Of a stretch of DNA of 64,000 bases, positions 46,485-59,145 are shown one piece after another; the stretch's first letter is position 1; each line of letters begins with the position of its first letter. The notes beneath the pieces were generated by a model, which did no database searches, was not told where the DNA came from, and saw only the letters and a program-made list of their open reading frames with translations. This DNA comes from Molossus alvarezi (taxonomy: Eukaryota > Chordata > Mammalia > Chiroptera > Molossidae): the NCBI GenBank assembly GCA_037176705.1, contig CM073896.1, positions 26,176,708 through 26,240,707 on the forward strand. Reading direction: 5' to 3'. The position numbers and the translations under genes are program-made.

Positions 46485-48040
46485 TTTAGAAAGACAGCAC
46501 TTAATTTTGTAACTTGTATCCCAGTTCTACAGCTTAAAATCATGGGACTTTGAGCAAGTAAATCCCTGCCATCTTCGGTCATTCCCTCATCTATGCATTA
46601 AGACTGAGTTTGTGAGAGAAGCAAGGGCAGGAGAGAGTGCAAGTGGGAGGCAGTTGATGCTCAATCTGCCTTCTCACACTCATGAACCAACACGTTCTCT
46701 CTAATTTCAGAATTCCCAGAGTTCCAGATCTGATGTTCTCCAGATATGCCCTGAGAAGACGAACTGCTGCCCTACGCTAGGAATGTCCTCCTTGTGCTTC
46801 TAGGAGTCAGCATTCCCAATAAGCAGTGGGTGCTGGGAGTCACCTTTGGATTCCTTTCAATTCTTCTCTTCAGCATCAGGATCATTTACAGGCTTCCGTC
46901 ATCCTGCATTCCATCTTTGACCTCAAATGACTCATTTTGTCTGTCTCTTAGCTGACATGCAACAATCATATAATTTGGGGATACATCCCGTTATCTTAAG
47001 GATGAAACAGGGATTACTGCAAGTGTTGTTGGTGTTAAGTTACTGAGGAAAGCTCAGTTCTATGCAAAAACACAAAAAAGTGTTTTAGTGAGCTGAGTGA
47101 GGGCTGACAGCCTGGGAGTGGGGAACGATGTGCAATCTCAAACACCATCGCGGCCTAACTGTGATTCCCCCCTTTCTCCGTACAGCTCTCTGCCTTTGTC
47201 ACTAGTTGCATGTTGTGATGAGAAGATAGCTGGAGCTGGTTGGAAAAGAACCAAGAAATAAACGAAAAAGGAGAAACTTTGGTGACACAGAAGTTCTGTT
47301 TACAATGTATCTCATTGCTCTAAGTAGGAGATGCTTATGGCTGGCCCATATAATGGTCCAGGCAAACTGATACCAAAAAATAGGAATAAAATTTCTCCAC
47401 CTATTGTTGTGAAACTGGTCCTAAGTGTCCCTGGGATCCCACAGAGCCATGGCTGCTTGTTTACAAATGGTATCTTGGAATTGTGATAAAGACCTCCTGC
47501 ATGCATAACTCACTGTGTACGAGGGGGAGTGGCGAAGAGAGCAAGCACAGGGAAGCGAAGCTTCATTTGCTGAAGATGAGAATTATAAAAAATGTGGTGT
47601 GCCCATGTGCCCTTCAAAATATAAAGAAGTTTTTGTAAATCTCCACTCCCCAGATATTCCTGAGAAGGAAACGGAATCTCTATATTTCAATCTTGCTTTT
47701 GACTTTTTTTTTCCTGTAATATAGATGCATCCCAAGTGATTTACTAGGTGTTTTTCTCCTCTTATTTCCAGGACTGTCTGACAGGTGAAGGAGAGGGAGT
47801 CCGTCAAAGCAAAATATTCACGAGGTCAAATTGAGACAGAACAGAATTCATTCTCCTGACAAAGATATAACAAGACAAAATGGATTTTTAGTTGTCCCTG
47901 CAGAAATCAATAATGCAACATATTAGACACTTTTTAAAGAGGTGCGGAAGAAGAAATCAGAGATGTGGGTAGGAAGGCCATTCTCCACAAATAATCACTG
48001 AATATGAAATGTATAAAAAGATGAAACATGAAACTTGTCT
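46485..48040. other. 1.5 kb with no confirmed feature
   Basis: Contains a moderately GC-rich part (46600-46930) and a 69-codon frame at 47515-47724, described in the findings. No repeat family recognised. Confidence 0.4.
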
Positions 48041-48044
48041 TTAA

Positions 48045-48230
48045 ATATTTTTTATTGATTTTTAGAGAGAGACAGAAACATAACGTGAGAGAAATACATT
48101 GATCAGCTGCCTCCTGCACACCCCCTACTGGGGATCAAGCCTGAAACCTGAGCATGTGCCTTGACTGGGAATTGAACCGGGACCTCTCAGTCCCGGGATG
48201 ATGCTCAATCCACTGAGCTACACAAGCCAG
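48045..48230 (-). mobile_element. SINE-I: VES SINE, second lineage, antisense
   Basis: Reversed tail 'attttttattgatttttag', core 'cctcctgcacaccccctac' and head ending 'ccactgagctacacaagcc'. Confidence 0.9.
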
Positions 48231-48234
48231 AAAA

Positions 48235-48685
48235 TCATTATCACTCATACCATGTCTTTTCTCTGCTGAGAAATATCTAAGAATCAGAAAAATAAAATAT
48301 AATTGAAGCATATGGATGAAAGAAATTGAAACTAGAGAAAAAGAAAGTGAAGATAAGAGTGATCAAGTGGATAAGCCACAGCTTGAGAGCTTTAGCTAGG
48401 TCTCAAATTCTACTCCAAGCCTTCTTCAGGTCATTGCAAAGACAGGTGCATATTCACTGATGAAATTTATAGAATGCATTACATAAAATCAAACTAATCA
48501 TTCAAAAGAAGCACAATCATTTCTTATACTGGTATAAAAATTTCTTCCAAAGTTGAGTCTACGTTAAAGGAACACAGGTTATGTTATAAACAGCTATCTT
48601 CGTGTAAAAACTGTGCAACACATTTTGTCAGAATATTCCGTAAAATGCCTCATAAAGGCCAGTTGCATGATGCCAGTTTGTAATA
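48235..48685. other. No recognised gene or repeat
   Basis: No diagnostic feature. Confidence 0.45.
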
Positions 48686-48689
48686 TGGT

Positions 48690-48875
48690 AGATGCAGCAC
48701 TGGCTTTGGATTCAGAGAGAAAAGGCTAAGGTGTTTTTCTTGGGAAAGGTACTTTGATCTCTTTGAGTCTTAGTTTCTCATCTGTTAAAATAAGAGAAGG
48801 GATAATTATGTCTCCTGACACATAGATAGTCTAACTAGTTCCAGGCATGTAGAATGTGCCAAATAAAGCTTAGTT
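48690..48875 (+). repeat. MIR SINE, sense
   Basis: 'gcactggctttggattcag', 'agtttctcatctgttaaaat' and 'ccaggcatgtagaatgtgcc' follow MIR order. Confidence 0.75.
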
Positions 48876-48879
48876 TCCT

Positions 48880-49700
48880 TCCCCATGAAGTTCTCTATAA
48901 AATTCTACTACACTATAGCAGTTCAATAGCATTGTCATATATCATCAAAAAATTATTGTTGTGACCTATTGGTCTTAATGGCGTTACAAGATCACCAGTG
49001 TAGATGGACTGCCTTTTGTAATGAACACCTCCTCCTTCTCCATTTTTAGCACTCAATCATGCTGAACTCCAAGACTGTGGGACCTTCTGAGGCCTCCTTA
49101 CTTTTATTCTATGCAAAGAGCTTGGCAACCATGGAAACAGTCCTGACTGATCATTTTGTACATTTCTTCCCCAGTGTGTTAATCAGCCACAGCAAGAAGA
49201 TAGCATCAAATACCCGACGTGTGCCCACTTTAAAAAGGAAACTACTCTAGCTGCTTCTGACTACCGTCACAGCAATCTTAAAGAGAGAAAGGTGACAGAA
49301 TGTGTGTTATATTTTATATCAATTCAACATTTCTCAGACAAAGAGAAGGTACTGAAATTCAGAGATGCTATTTGGAGCCTGGCTCAAATTTACACTTAAG
49401 TGGTGGGTGTTGTGTTTATTGCATTTAAAAGTGTTATTTGGTGTGATTTCACATAGTGAGATTCAGCATTACTTTTCATTTCCTGGCAGGTGAATAAGGC
49501 AATGGACTGTGTATAATAATACAGAAAGAGAAGATATTAGTACTGAGCAGTATGTAGGTACCACTGAGTAATTTCCCAGTTGAATACGGTTCATAGTGGG
49601 AAATAGGAACCAACGAGAAGACTGTCAGAACTAAAGAAAAGAAAAAAGAAAGCCCTTAAAATAAAAGTAGGTGAAACCAAACAGTGAACAATAGATCGCC
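48880..49700. other. No recognised gene or repeat
   Basis: The frame 49059-49250 has no recognised domain. Confidence 0.45.
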
Positions 49701-49729
49701 CCCTTTGGTGTAACCGTATCCTATGTTTT

Positions 49730-50235
49730 GTGATAATAACTTCCATGTTTTCTTTATGGATATATGCATTTTTAAACACATGATGAGTTTTGCTTCAGGT
49801 TAAACTTTGTATGAATGAAATTGCTTTGTGTGTGTTTTTTGTGCCTATTTCTTTTATTTAACATTATGTCTTTGACATTTATTTATGTGTCTGTAATCGT
49901 TTGTCCCTTTTCATTGTTGTATAGTATTCCATTATATGACGATATTACAGTGTATTATATCTCTATAGTGATGGCTGTTGGAGTAATTTCCAGGCTGGAA
50001 TGATTCTGAGCAATGCTGTTATGAGCACATCTGCACATGTGCAGCAATGAATAGTTCCTAGGAAGGTTATGCACTGAGGAGTCAAATTGCTTGGACATAA
50101 TATCTGTGCCTCTTCAAATTAACCAGCTAATGCCAAATTGTTTCCCAAAGTGATTTACCTATTTTCACTCACTCCAGGAATGTATGAGCCTTCTCATGGT
50201 TTCATAAACTCGCCAATAGTACCTTTGTGGAACTT
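49730..50235 (-). mobile_element. Old L1 3'UTR/ORF2 end, antisense
   Basis: 'cattgttgtatagtattcc', 'ggctgttggagtaatttcc', 'agcaatgctgttatgagcac' and 'ccaggaatgtatgagcct' are in antisense L1 order. A 22-bp tandem duplication follows at 50304-50347. Confidence 0.8.
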
Positions 50236-50303
50236 AACATTATTTGGGGAAAGGAGGCCCAAGACGAACCCACTCACCAGGAGTCTCCAAGGAATGGGGG
50301 GTC

Positions 50304-50347
50304 ATATAAATACTTTCATAAACTCATATAAATACTTTCATAAACTC
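50304..50347 (+). repeat. 22-bp tandem duplication
   Basis: 'atataaatactttcataaac' plus 'tc' occurs twice back to back. Confidence 0.95.
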
Positions 50348-50618
50348 AAAAAAATATAAAATTACAATTCTTAGTCCTAATTTTTAATGTCTACTTCTTC
50401 TTAACTATAGAAAAAAAAAACTGTATGTATATTTTTAAGCTTCATTTGTTTAGTGATTTTGAAGTATATTATGAGACATTAACTATGTACATTTAAAGAC
50501 AATCAAAGTATATTCTTCCTGGAGGAGGGAAGTATATAGAACCTTTGCAGAAACGTATTATTTAAATATTTTAAAATCAAAAGGTTGAATATAAAATTTT
50601 ATTATTTAATTTAAAATA

Positions 50619-50856
50619 AAATCTGGGGAGCTGGCCCCTGTGGCTCAGTGGTTGAGCATTGACCCATGCACTAAGAGGTCCCTGTTTTGATTCCCGATCA
50701 GGGCACATGCCCAGGTTGTGGGCCCAATCCCAAGTGGGGGGCATGCAGGTGGCAGCCAACTGATATTCTCTCTCATCAATGTTTCTATCTCTCTCCCCTT
50801 CTCCCTTCCTCTGTCTAAAATCAATAAAGAAAATTTTTGTTTTTAAATCTGGGGAG
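50619..50856 (+). mobile_element. SINE-J: VES SINE, second lineage, sense, with 12-bp TSD
   Basis: Head 'cccctgtggctcagtgg', core 'aagtggggggcatgcagg', CT-rich stretch and A-rich tail. Perfect direct repeat aaatctggggag at 50619-50630 and 50845-50856. Confidence 0.95.
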
Positions 50857-50859
50857 AAA

Positions 50860-51775
50860 ATGGGGATTATTTCTGCTTCACTTTATTTTATAAGGTAATA
50901 AATAAGATAACAATAAAGTTGGAAATGTGTGGAATTTAAAATTCACAAATCGCATTACATAGTTACTGGCTAAATATTCTCTCTTAGCTTCAGGGCAAAA
51001 TGATGACAGAGAAAGTTTCCTAATGTGTCCGGTTACATTCACGCCTGGACTCCGGCCCTCCAAACGCAAACCCTGTATTGATTAGCTAAACGTCTCTGGT
51101 AGCCGAGCATGGCAGACTGCTGGGTTCTGCCTTTCTTCACAGCGTCTGCTGCCATCCTGGCAACAAGTCTGATTATTTTCCTTTTGTTATTTTGTTTTCT
51201 GTGAGGTCAGCAAAATCACCTTGTTGTCACATTCTCTATAGAACTCCAGGATACAAAACAGAGAGACAGACTCTTTGAACCCGAGGGCTGTGCTGTCTGG
51301 GCACCACCACTTCTCGCATTGACTGGCTGATTTTCTCCATTGCCAAGTGCTGTACGAGCATCCACAGCCTGAAAGGAAGCCTTTCATCCGTCACCAAAAC
51401 CTGAGTGCACTGTGCCCTTCACTGGGTGCTCTCGGAGCCAGGGAATTCAAGGAGAAATGTCCAGATTCACAGAACTTCTGTTGTCTTTAGTCCCCAGAGT
51501 TCTCATCTGAGAAACAATGGCCAAAGCTACTGGTGTGCTCTATAGGACTGGAGAGCTTGTGTATGTTTTATGGTCAGACACACTGCTTTTCATACGGGGC
51601 TTTCTGAAAAGAACAAGACGTGCCCCCAGCCTTTGTGAATGTGCACCCTCCATGACTTCACGCTAACATCCATAAAGACTAATTAACCAGTATGCCCTAT
51701 TCGACAACTCTGTACAACCAGTATTTTTTCTTAGATATAGAAACAGGTTGTGTTTTGTAACCAGGCCTTTGGTGC
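50860..51775. other. Unique-looking, less AT-rich sequence
   Basis: 51080-51660 has no repeat signature and is richer in GC than its surroundings. No open frame is convincing. Confidence 0.4.
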
Positions 51776-51779
51776 TTTT

Positions 51780-52080
51780 TAAATGTCAACATTATATTGA
51801 ACATAAATTATCATGTTGTATAATAAGAAGCTAGTATATGATGAATATTAACTTTATGGAATGTATTATAAATAATACAAACTAAATTATTATACACTTC
51901 ATAATCAATATTATATAATAAATGTTAGCATGTATGATTAAATATGTGTATATATTATATGTATGTTATATACAATATATAATACAATTAAATTATATAT
52001 TATAGTAATAATACTTCTATTCTATAGTATATTATCTATATAAGTAAATCTTATACAAACACAAATTAATCAGACACTAT
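51780..52080. repeat. AT-rich low-complexity block
   Basis: Dense TATA/ATTATA sequence similar to 45370-45830. Confidence 0.85.
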
Positions 52081-52289
52081 AGGAGCATAAAAAGCAATAT
52101 GTCACTGGAAATGCATGCAGAGATTCAATTCATATTTTTCAAAGATTTTATTAAGAACTTAGGCAATTGATTATGCTACTACTGACTATGATAATTCACT
52201 AATTGTAGGAAAATATGAGCTTAGAGGGGAAAAATGAGATATATGTATAATGGAGAGGTTTGATCAAAGCTCTCAGGTCAGCAGATTGA

Positions 52290-52440
52290 TAATAATATAC
52301 AGGTTCTGCCACATTATAATTGTGGACCGTGGGCATAATACTTTATATCTCTAAGCCTCATGCACCTCATCTGTAAAATGGGGACCCACTGAAGTACTAT
52401 TTAACATAATGTTGTAATGATTAAAGAGAACATGCATTTT
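52290..52440 (+). repeat. MIR SINE, sense
   Basis: 'ggttctgccacattataat', 'gcacctcatctgtaaaatgg' and 'gttgtaatgattaaagagaa' follow MIR order. Confidence 0.8.
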
Positions 52441-52444
52441 GATC

Positions 52445-55400
52445 ACTCAGGAATTTTAATTGCTCAGAATTGTTAGATCACTCATGGAATTTGTAGGAAT
52501 GTTAAAGGACCAATCTTAAATGTTACATAACCAGAAACAACAAAGCCACCACCCATCTAGCCAATGGAAAAGGGAAACTGCATGAGTGTTGTCACATAAC
52601 AATAATTTGTATCTGTTGATGCCATGGACTGGGTGCTAGAAACGTCACTGCAGAGGAACCATATATTTTTAATGCATAGTAGTTGTCAAATACTTTCAAC
52701 ACGTAGTACTTTTTAATTCCCCAAATAGATATAAAATAGATATTATGATTATTACTCTTTCAATGATAAGTAAATAAAATCTCAAACAAGAAGAGCATTT
52801 CATACAGTTTTCCTCATCTAATAAGTAACCGAGGTGAGATTCTACATATACCAGTAACACAGTATTAAATGGAAATACAACTCATCATAGATTTCCCAAT
52901 TGAGTATGAATATATCATCCATTCATTTCATTACTCAAGTATAATATGTATCCCTCCATCTTCTAAGTCTAGAGGGAGAATTACATTTATATTCTGAATT
53001 CTCTCACCTCTTAGGGAAACCTTTTCAAAAGAAAATGCTTTGCCCTGTGCCCATTTTTGTTATGACGTTATTCACTAACTTTATAAATCACTTGCTTGTT
53101 TAAAGTACATCAAGCTGCATGAGGGAAGAACCCTATGTACGCCAGTGTCTGCCACATAACGGACAGTACAGGGTGGCGACTGCTACAGAACCAGAGGCAG
53201 AAAGAAGATAGTGTCTGTCCTGGGGGTTCCCGGAGTTTCTCCTAGAAGAGGGATACTTCAACTGGATTATGAATGGTAAATAGGATTTCTCAAGTGAAAA
53301 TGGGTGAGAAAGAAGAATTTATTGGGTTTCTTGTTGATGTTAAGGATTGCAAGGTCCTTGACACTAGATCAAAGAGAAGTTAATGAGAGCAAGAAAGGTG
53401 TGAAAGGAGGTCCCACCGGCCTTAGTTTTCCTACCCTCATAAGTCAGCCATCTGCTGATGGTTTGCAGCGCAGGCTAGGGCATGGAGGTTGACAGGGTTA
53501 GGGGTTTCTCCTCCCCAGGCTGCTCATTGCCACACACAAGTCCTACATGAAAGAGGAAGAAACAGGAGAGGGCAGCGTGTGTCTCCACTATCTTATTGCC
53601 AGGGGCATTGAATGTACACATTCGAAGTAAAAAGCTACACTTTGCTCGGATCAAAGTGCTTATTAATACACAATAATTTTATTAGGCCTCTGCTATTCAG
53701 TTTGAGTTGCAGCTCTATAATAACGACATAAATAAATGTTTAAAGCAATTAAAAAAAGAGAGTTACTGTTTGTAATGTTTCTCATTCTAAACCAAACAAG
53801 CCAAAACAAATCTGCTCCACCCAACCGCAACATGCGAGAGAAAGAAACAGTGGGATCTTGGTAAAAGGAGGTGAAGATAAATCAGGATGCTAGTACTTAT
53901 CTTTCTTTCTAAAAATTATTACATTTATGAAGGCAAAAAGAAATCTTTTAAGGCCTTGATTTTGTTTTTTGTTTTGTTTTGTTTTTAATTCTGTTCCAGA
54001 GTTGAACTTTAAATTTGCATTACAAAGTCTGTAATTGAAAGCCTCACTTGCAAATATGAGCTGCTTTCCACTTTAATTTCCATGAAAACTGAGACTCAAT
54101 CGTGGAAATGAAATCTGTGGAGATTTCTTAAACTGTATACATGACCATTTCAGCTTATAAAACTTTTGTACATAGTTTGTAAGATACTCAGAAAAAGGGA
54201 AATACAATATTTAAAACATTTTTTTATGATGTTATAAGTATATTCCCCATTGATTCATGGACAATTCTAGCTAGAAGGAATGTTAAGAATTATGAAACCC
54301 AATCCCGTAGCTGAGAGGAGAGAACTAGGGGCCCAGCAAGGCGGAGTAAGCGTGAAGGGGAAGGTCAAAGCAAGGGGTGTGGGGTAGCGCTCAGGGCTCT
54401 GGTACATGTTCACCCATGGACGGTCTCCATTTCCACATCCTGGAGTAGGTGCCTGTGCAAATTGCTTTGCTGAGTGATGCCTGAGAGCCCCGACTTTTTG
54501 TCCAGTAACCTATTTCCTGTAATCACTTTACCTCATTTCTGCGTAATGTAATAAATATAACTTTCTTTCCTTGCACTGTTGTGAGAAATAAATAGCAAAA
54601 TGTAGGTAAAGTACTCATATAATATTTTACACTTAACAAAACTACTCTGTGTGTTTGTGTGTGTATATCACATATAATATATTTATGTATTCTTTTATGA
54701 TCCACTTATGCTTCCTAGTTCAAAAGGATATTCAAATAAAGGTACCAACCACAAAATAAATGAATCTCTGACCAAGGGCGGGAATCACAAAGCAAAAGTG
54801 TGAAGGCCAGCAGTACCTCGGAGGTTGTGAGCCAGTATTTCAGGGGTTTTGAGGACATGCAATAGAAGACTGGACAAGCCCAATGATAAGGCTCAGGAGA
54901 TCCTCCTTCCTTTATTCTGTCAGAATAAATGACTGAATGATTTTGTGGAGAATATTTAACACCCAATACATTGATGTTTAAGTGGAATTTCCAAGTGTTT
55001 TCCTTTTTCACTACTCTCAATATATTGATGTGTTGAATTTTTTCTTTTCTGTTTCTTGTCTTTTTCCTCCAAAGACTTAAAAAAATCCTCAAAATAAATC
55101 TAATCCTTTAAATTTCCATGCAAAGTATGTAAAGTGGCAATTATTTCATTAAAATTTTAATTAAATTAAGAAGAAAATCAACAACAAACTTAAACATACT
55201 GTGACTATTGATGGGAACAGTGATTGTAATTGTTAAACCCTTACTGCTGTTTTGGGAAGAGGGAGGGAGGAGGTGATATGAAGCTGACAAAAAGACTAGA
55301 ATCAAAACCTTAGAAAGAACAAAACAAAACAGCAAAATCTCCTTTGCCTGGCTGTCATGGTTGGTATTTAGATAATGTTTGCAACATTGTCAATGCCCTT

Positions 55401-55480
55401 TTGCATTTATCATTTCACTTCATCTGTTCTACTGTGGACCTCTCATTTCATCACTGTCATCTTTTATAGCTAACAGAGTT
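52445..55480. other. 3 kb mostly free of recognised repeats
   Basis: A weak L2-like trace at 53095-53165 ('gaagaaccctatg...tctgccacataa'). 53580-54240 is low in repeats with balanced composition, a conserved non-coding candidate. A short MIR-like trace occurs near 54270-54340. Confidence 0.35.
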
Positions 55481-55481
55481 T

Positions 55482-55871
55482 AAGAGTCAAGTATACACAA
55501 TGGAATACTATGCAGTGTAAGAAAGAGAGATGTCTTAACCTTTGAGATGACATGGAGGGACCTGGAGAGTATTATGCTAAGTGAAATAAACCAATCAGAG
55601 AAAGACAAATATTACATGATCTCATTTATTTGTGGAATATAATGAACAAAATAAACCCAGAGACATAGAAGTGGGGTACAGACTGACAAACCTCATAAGA
55701 GGGGGGTGGGTGGGAGGGAAGAGATAAACCAAAGAACTTGTATGCATAACCAATGGACATAGAGAACAATGTGGGGGGAGGGGTTGAGTGAAGGGTGTCA
55801 ACGGGGGAAAAAGGAGAAACATCTGTAGCAAAAATAAATTAATAAAAAATTTCAAAAAAGAGTCAAGTATA
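55482..55871 (+). mobile_element. L1-C: 5'-truncated young L1 3' end with perfect 14-bp TSD
   Basis: 55496-55857 corresponds to the last ~140 bp of L1 ORF2 (ending at TAA 55640-55642) and the 3'UTR to the A-rich tail, clearly the same family as L1-A and L1-B. Flanked by aagagtcaagtata at 55482-55495 and 55858-55871, the usual product of target-primed reverse transcription. Confidence 0.97.
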
Positions 55872-55874
55872 AAA

Positions 55875-57595
55875 TTGTTTGGGGGATTGTTGAAAAATCA
55901 GAACTAGGGATCAGGTTTCATGCATCAGTATTGTATTTTTCTTTAAAATTTGTGGTATATAATCACTCTATGGCATAAATTCAGAATATAATTGGGTCTA
56001 GAGATACCAGCTTCTCATCGAAGTACAAAGATATATTAAATATTTATTATTTCAGAAAGAAAGAAAATTTCTCTAGGGGAAAAAAAAAAATTAGAAAAGG
56101 GTGGCCCATGACAAGTGTGGTTGTAGAGAAAATGAAGGATGCCTTTGTGTGAAGAAGAGGCCGTGTTTTCTTCCAGGTAAACATGACCAAGAGTGGCTTT
56201 CAGTTTCGACTCAACCCTTGGCTGAGTTTTGGTTCAATGCACAGCACATTCAGTGGGCTCATTCTCTTCTACCTTACCTTTCCTGCCCTTTCTACCTTGT
56301 TGTTGTTGTTGATATTAATTGGACTTCAGGGAAAGAAAAACAAACAAAAAACTCCAAGGCTACCACAAGCGTCAGGTGATTACAGAAAAGACAGTGTTGT
56401 CTGGTTTTCCTGAATCTAAACAATTTCAATGCATTAAAGATATAAACCTACATTATCCTGGATTGAGATCATGCTTTTATGATCTTTAGCAAACAAAGTC
56501 CACCAGTAAAATGCAGCTTGCTTCTGGTTCTTTTTCAAGGCTAGACCCACCAGTCAACAGGGAAGGCCACATTTTACGTGATGCAATGGGCAGAGGAAAG
56601 CCTGATCATCCCTAAATACTTCACCAGAGCTTCACGGGGTGTCACGTTAAAGTCACCCTTTTAAAAAAAGCATGCCTTATCTGCAAAGCAGGTGATCCAC
56701 ATGATTTTCTGTGGGTGAAAGGCAATTCAGGAAATGTAACGTTTGTTATAAAAGGTTGGTCATATGTAGGCATCACTCAACTCTATTTTGCTTTGTTTGA
56801 TCTTAAGACCCTAATTTCACGAAAACGTCAAATATAAAAGAACTACAATGTAAAATTAAAAACATCAGTTTTGTATCACAATTAAGAATATATCGGAACC
56901 CAGTAGTTTCAGACCTAGCAGCCATTGATATTCTGGGATAAAAAGTAAAAGAAAAATTGCACTGGTACTTGTGCCATTTAACGAAAATGGGAAGGATGAT
57001 TTTATTTAAGACTATTGCAATGGGGAAAAAAAAAAAGACTGAACTCAGCTCCATGAAACAAAAGGCTGGAGAGAGCTGAAGCACTGGATAAGTTAGTGGC
57101 AAAATACCGGAAGACAATGGACCTAAATTTGTCAGTTTGATTAGGCCATCTGGGTTTGCTCACTGGGGCTTATGGGAGTTAGTCTCCTACCATCACACAG
57201 GGATGGGGAGATAGGGACATTATCTTGATGATTATATCTCTTGATGGTTATATTTCATAGGGATAGCTGGCTCCCAGGTCCTTGAGAAAGACATTCCTAG
57301 ACTGTAGAAATTTTACATCTCAAAAGGCAGAGAAAGAAATTACAATAGCAAATTTTCTGAAGTAGGTGTTGTAAGAAAATGGAGGTCAGGGGCCTACAGT
57401 CAGGAAGAAACCTGACTAAAGTTCTACCAAGATGAGGGGACATTAAGGTCCTTTTGATCTTCTCATAAAGAGTGCTAAATAATAAATAAATAAAACTCTC
57501 AGAATCAACATTGCCTCAGGATACATGGTAGGCACCCCAGAGTACTATGGAATTTAAAGTGAGGATCAGCAAACTATGGACACAAGCAAACATAG
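55875..57595. other. 1.7 kb with no recognised gene or repeat
   Basis: Frames 56101-56379 (cysteine-rich start) and 56803-57117 match no family I recognise. Confidence 0.4.
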
Positions 57596-57599
57596 CCCC

Positions 57600-58000
57600 C
57601 TACATTTTCATTTTTTTTTTTTTTTTGCTCCAAATACACATCTTCTACATAATTATGATACCATGATCCTACCCAGGAAATTTAACGTCAATATAGTAAT
57701 ATTATTTCTAACGCAGTCCACATTCAGATATCCCCAACTGGCCACCAATTTTCTTTAGATATGTTTTTTGTTTGTTTGTTTTTTAATTCAGTCATCAAGA
57801 ATTCAAGGATTATACATTGTGTTTAGTTATCATGTCTCTTTAGTCTCTTTTAATTTGGAATAGTCCTGGTCCCCAACACATCTTTTTTTGATGAGTCCGT
57901 GTCAGTTATCTTTTTAACATATTATGGAACCTAGATTTGTCTTATTATTTCCTTATGAATAAATATGGGAAAAACCTACCATCTTTCTTAAAAATAAAGC
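57600..58000 (-). mobile_element. Old L1 3'UTR-type sequence, antisense
   Basis: 'ttagttatcatgtctcttta' followed by 'tttaatttggaatagtcctg' is a common antisense segment of old L1 3' regions. A T-run at 57610-57626. Confidence 0.55.
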
Positions 58001-58149
58001 TTTAAAGGACACATATGAATTTATGTACTGTCTATTGATGTTTTCATGTTACAGTGACGGAGACTGAATGGTCCACAAAACCTAAAATATTTATTATTTG
58101 TCACTTTTCAAAAATGTCTGTAGGCCCCTCATTTAAGGATTTCATCTTT

Positions 58150-58315
58150 GACAGGTCAGAGTGTGAATCTTTGAGTTATCCTTATTTACCTGTGAGACCT
58201 TGGGACAGGCACTTAACCCCTCTGAGCATCCCTCTTTGGTTTTATCTACCTTACCTCATTGGGTTTTTGTGACAATTCAATGTGAGAATGCATCTAGCAC
58301 CTGATAATTTTAATT
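58150..58315 (+). repeat. MIR SINE, sense
   Basis: 'cagagtgtgaatctttgag', 'tgtgagaccttgggacaggc', 'ttaacccctctgagcatcc' and 'gtgacaattcaatgtgagaa' follow MIR order. Confidence 0.8.
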
Positions 58316-58319
58316 GCCT

Positions 58320-59145
58320 AGTGACATTTATTAGCAAGGATTAATCCCTAGTTGAGAGAGGAAATCCCCAAAGAAAAGACACGTTTTACTAAAAAGAGAA
58401 ACAGAAATTTATATAAGGCATAAAATGATGCTCAAAAAGGCCCATGCTCTGTTAACAGGGGGATTTTACAGGATATTTAAGAGTTTATCCTACTTGTGGG
58501 TGTGGTATATATGTGCCAATATTTTCACTGCAAGTATTCCTTTTGTCAAGAAAAGATTTTGTTCACTGTCAGGAATTCTAGAGGAAATTATATCTTTCTT
58601 CAGCACCAGGGTGTGAATCTTGACTGTTTCAGTTCATCAGGATAATTTCATTCTTCTAACCATAAACCAAACAGCGGGTATGGATAAATGAAATAAAATT
58701 GAGTTATTGATTATGTTATTCTACCAATAAATTAACTAAGACTGGAAAATCTCTATTTCAAGATTTCTTGTTATTTGAGATGATAAAAATTTCTTCTTAT
58801 TGTTTATGTAATTTATATTATTTCTGTATTTAATCTCTAGAAAAAGAAAATATTGCAGCTTTTCTATTTTGAAGCACAGTGAATAACATTAAAAACTTTC
58901 CAACCTTTTTCAAATAATCACTTTGCATTTTACTCCTCCATCATTAATTTTCCAGATGGACGATATTAACGTCCTTATATTTTTTCTTAATTTTTTCTTC
59001 AGATTTCTCCATGATAGTTATATTATAATCCATCTTGAATTTCTTAACTTCTTCTTCTGTTTAACTGGCAATTTCATATTTAAATGCAGCATACATAAAG
59101 CACACAGGGTTAAGTGTATAGCTCAACAAAAAGTTACAAAGTGAA
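58320..59145. other. No recognised gene or repeat
   Basis: AT-rich. Short frames only. Confidence 0.45.

Noticed and set aside
56101..56379. 92-codon frame with a cysteine-rich start (CGCRENEGCLC)
   Set aside because: The cysteine spacing matches no domain I know, an overlapping second frame is equally open, and no gene context is present.
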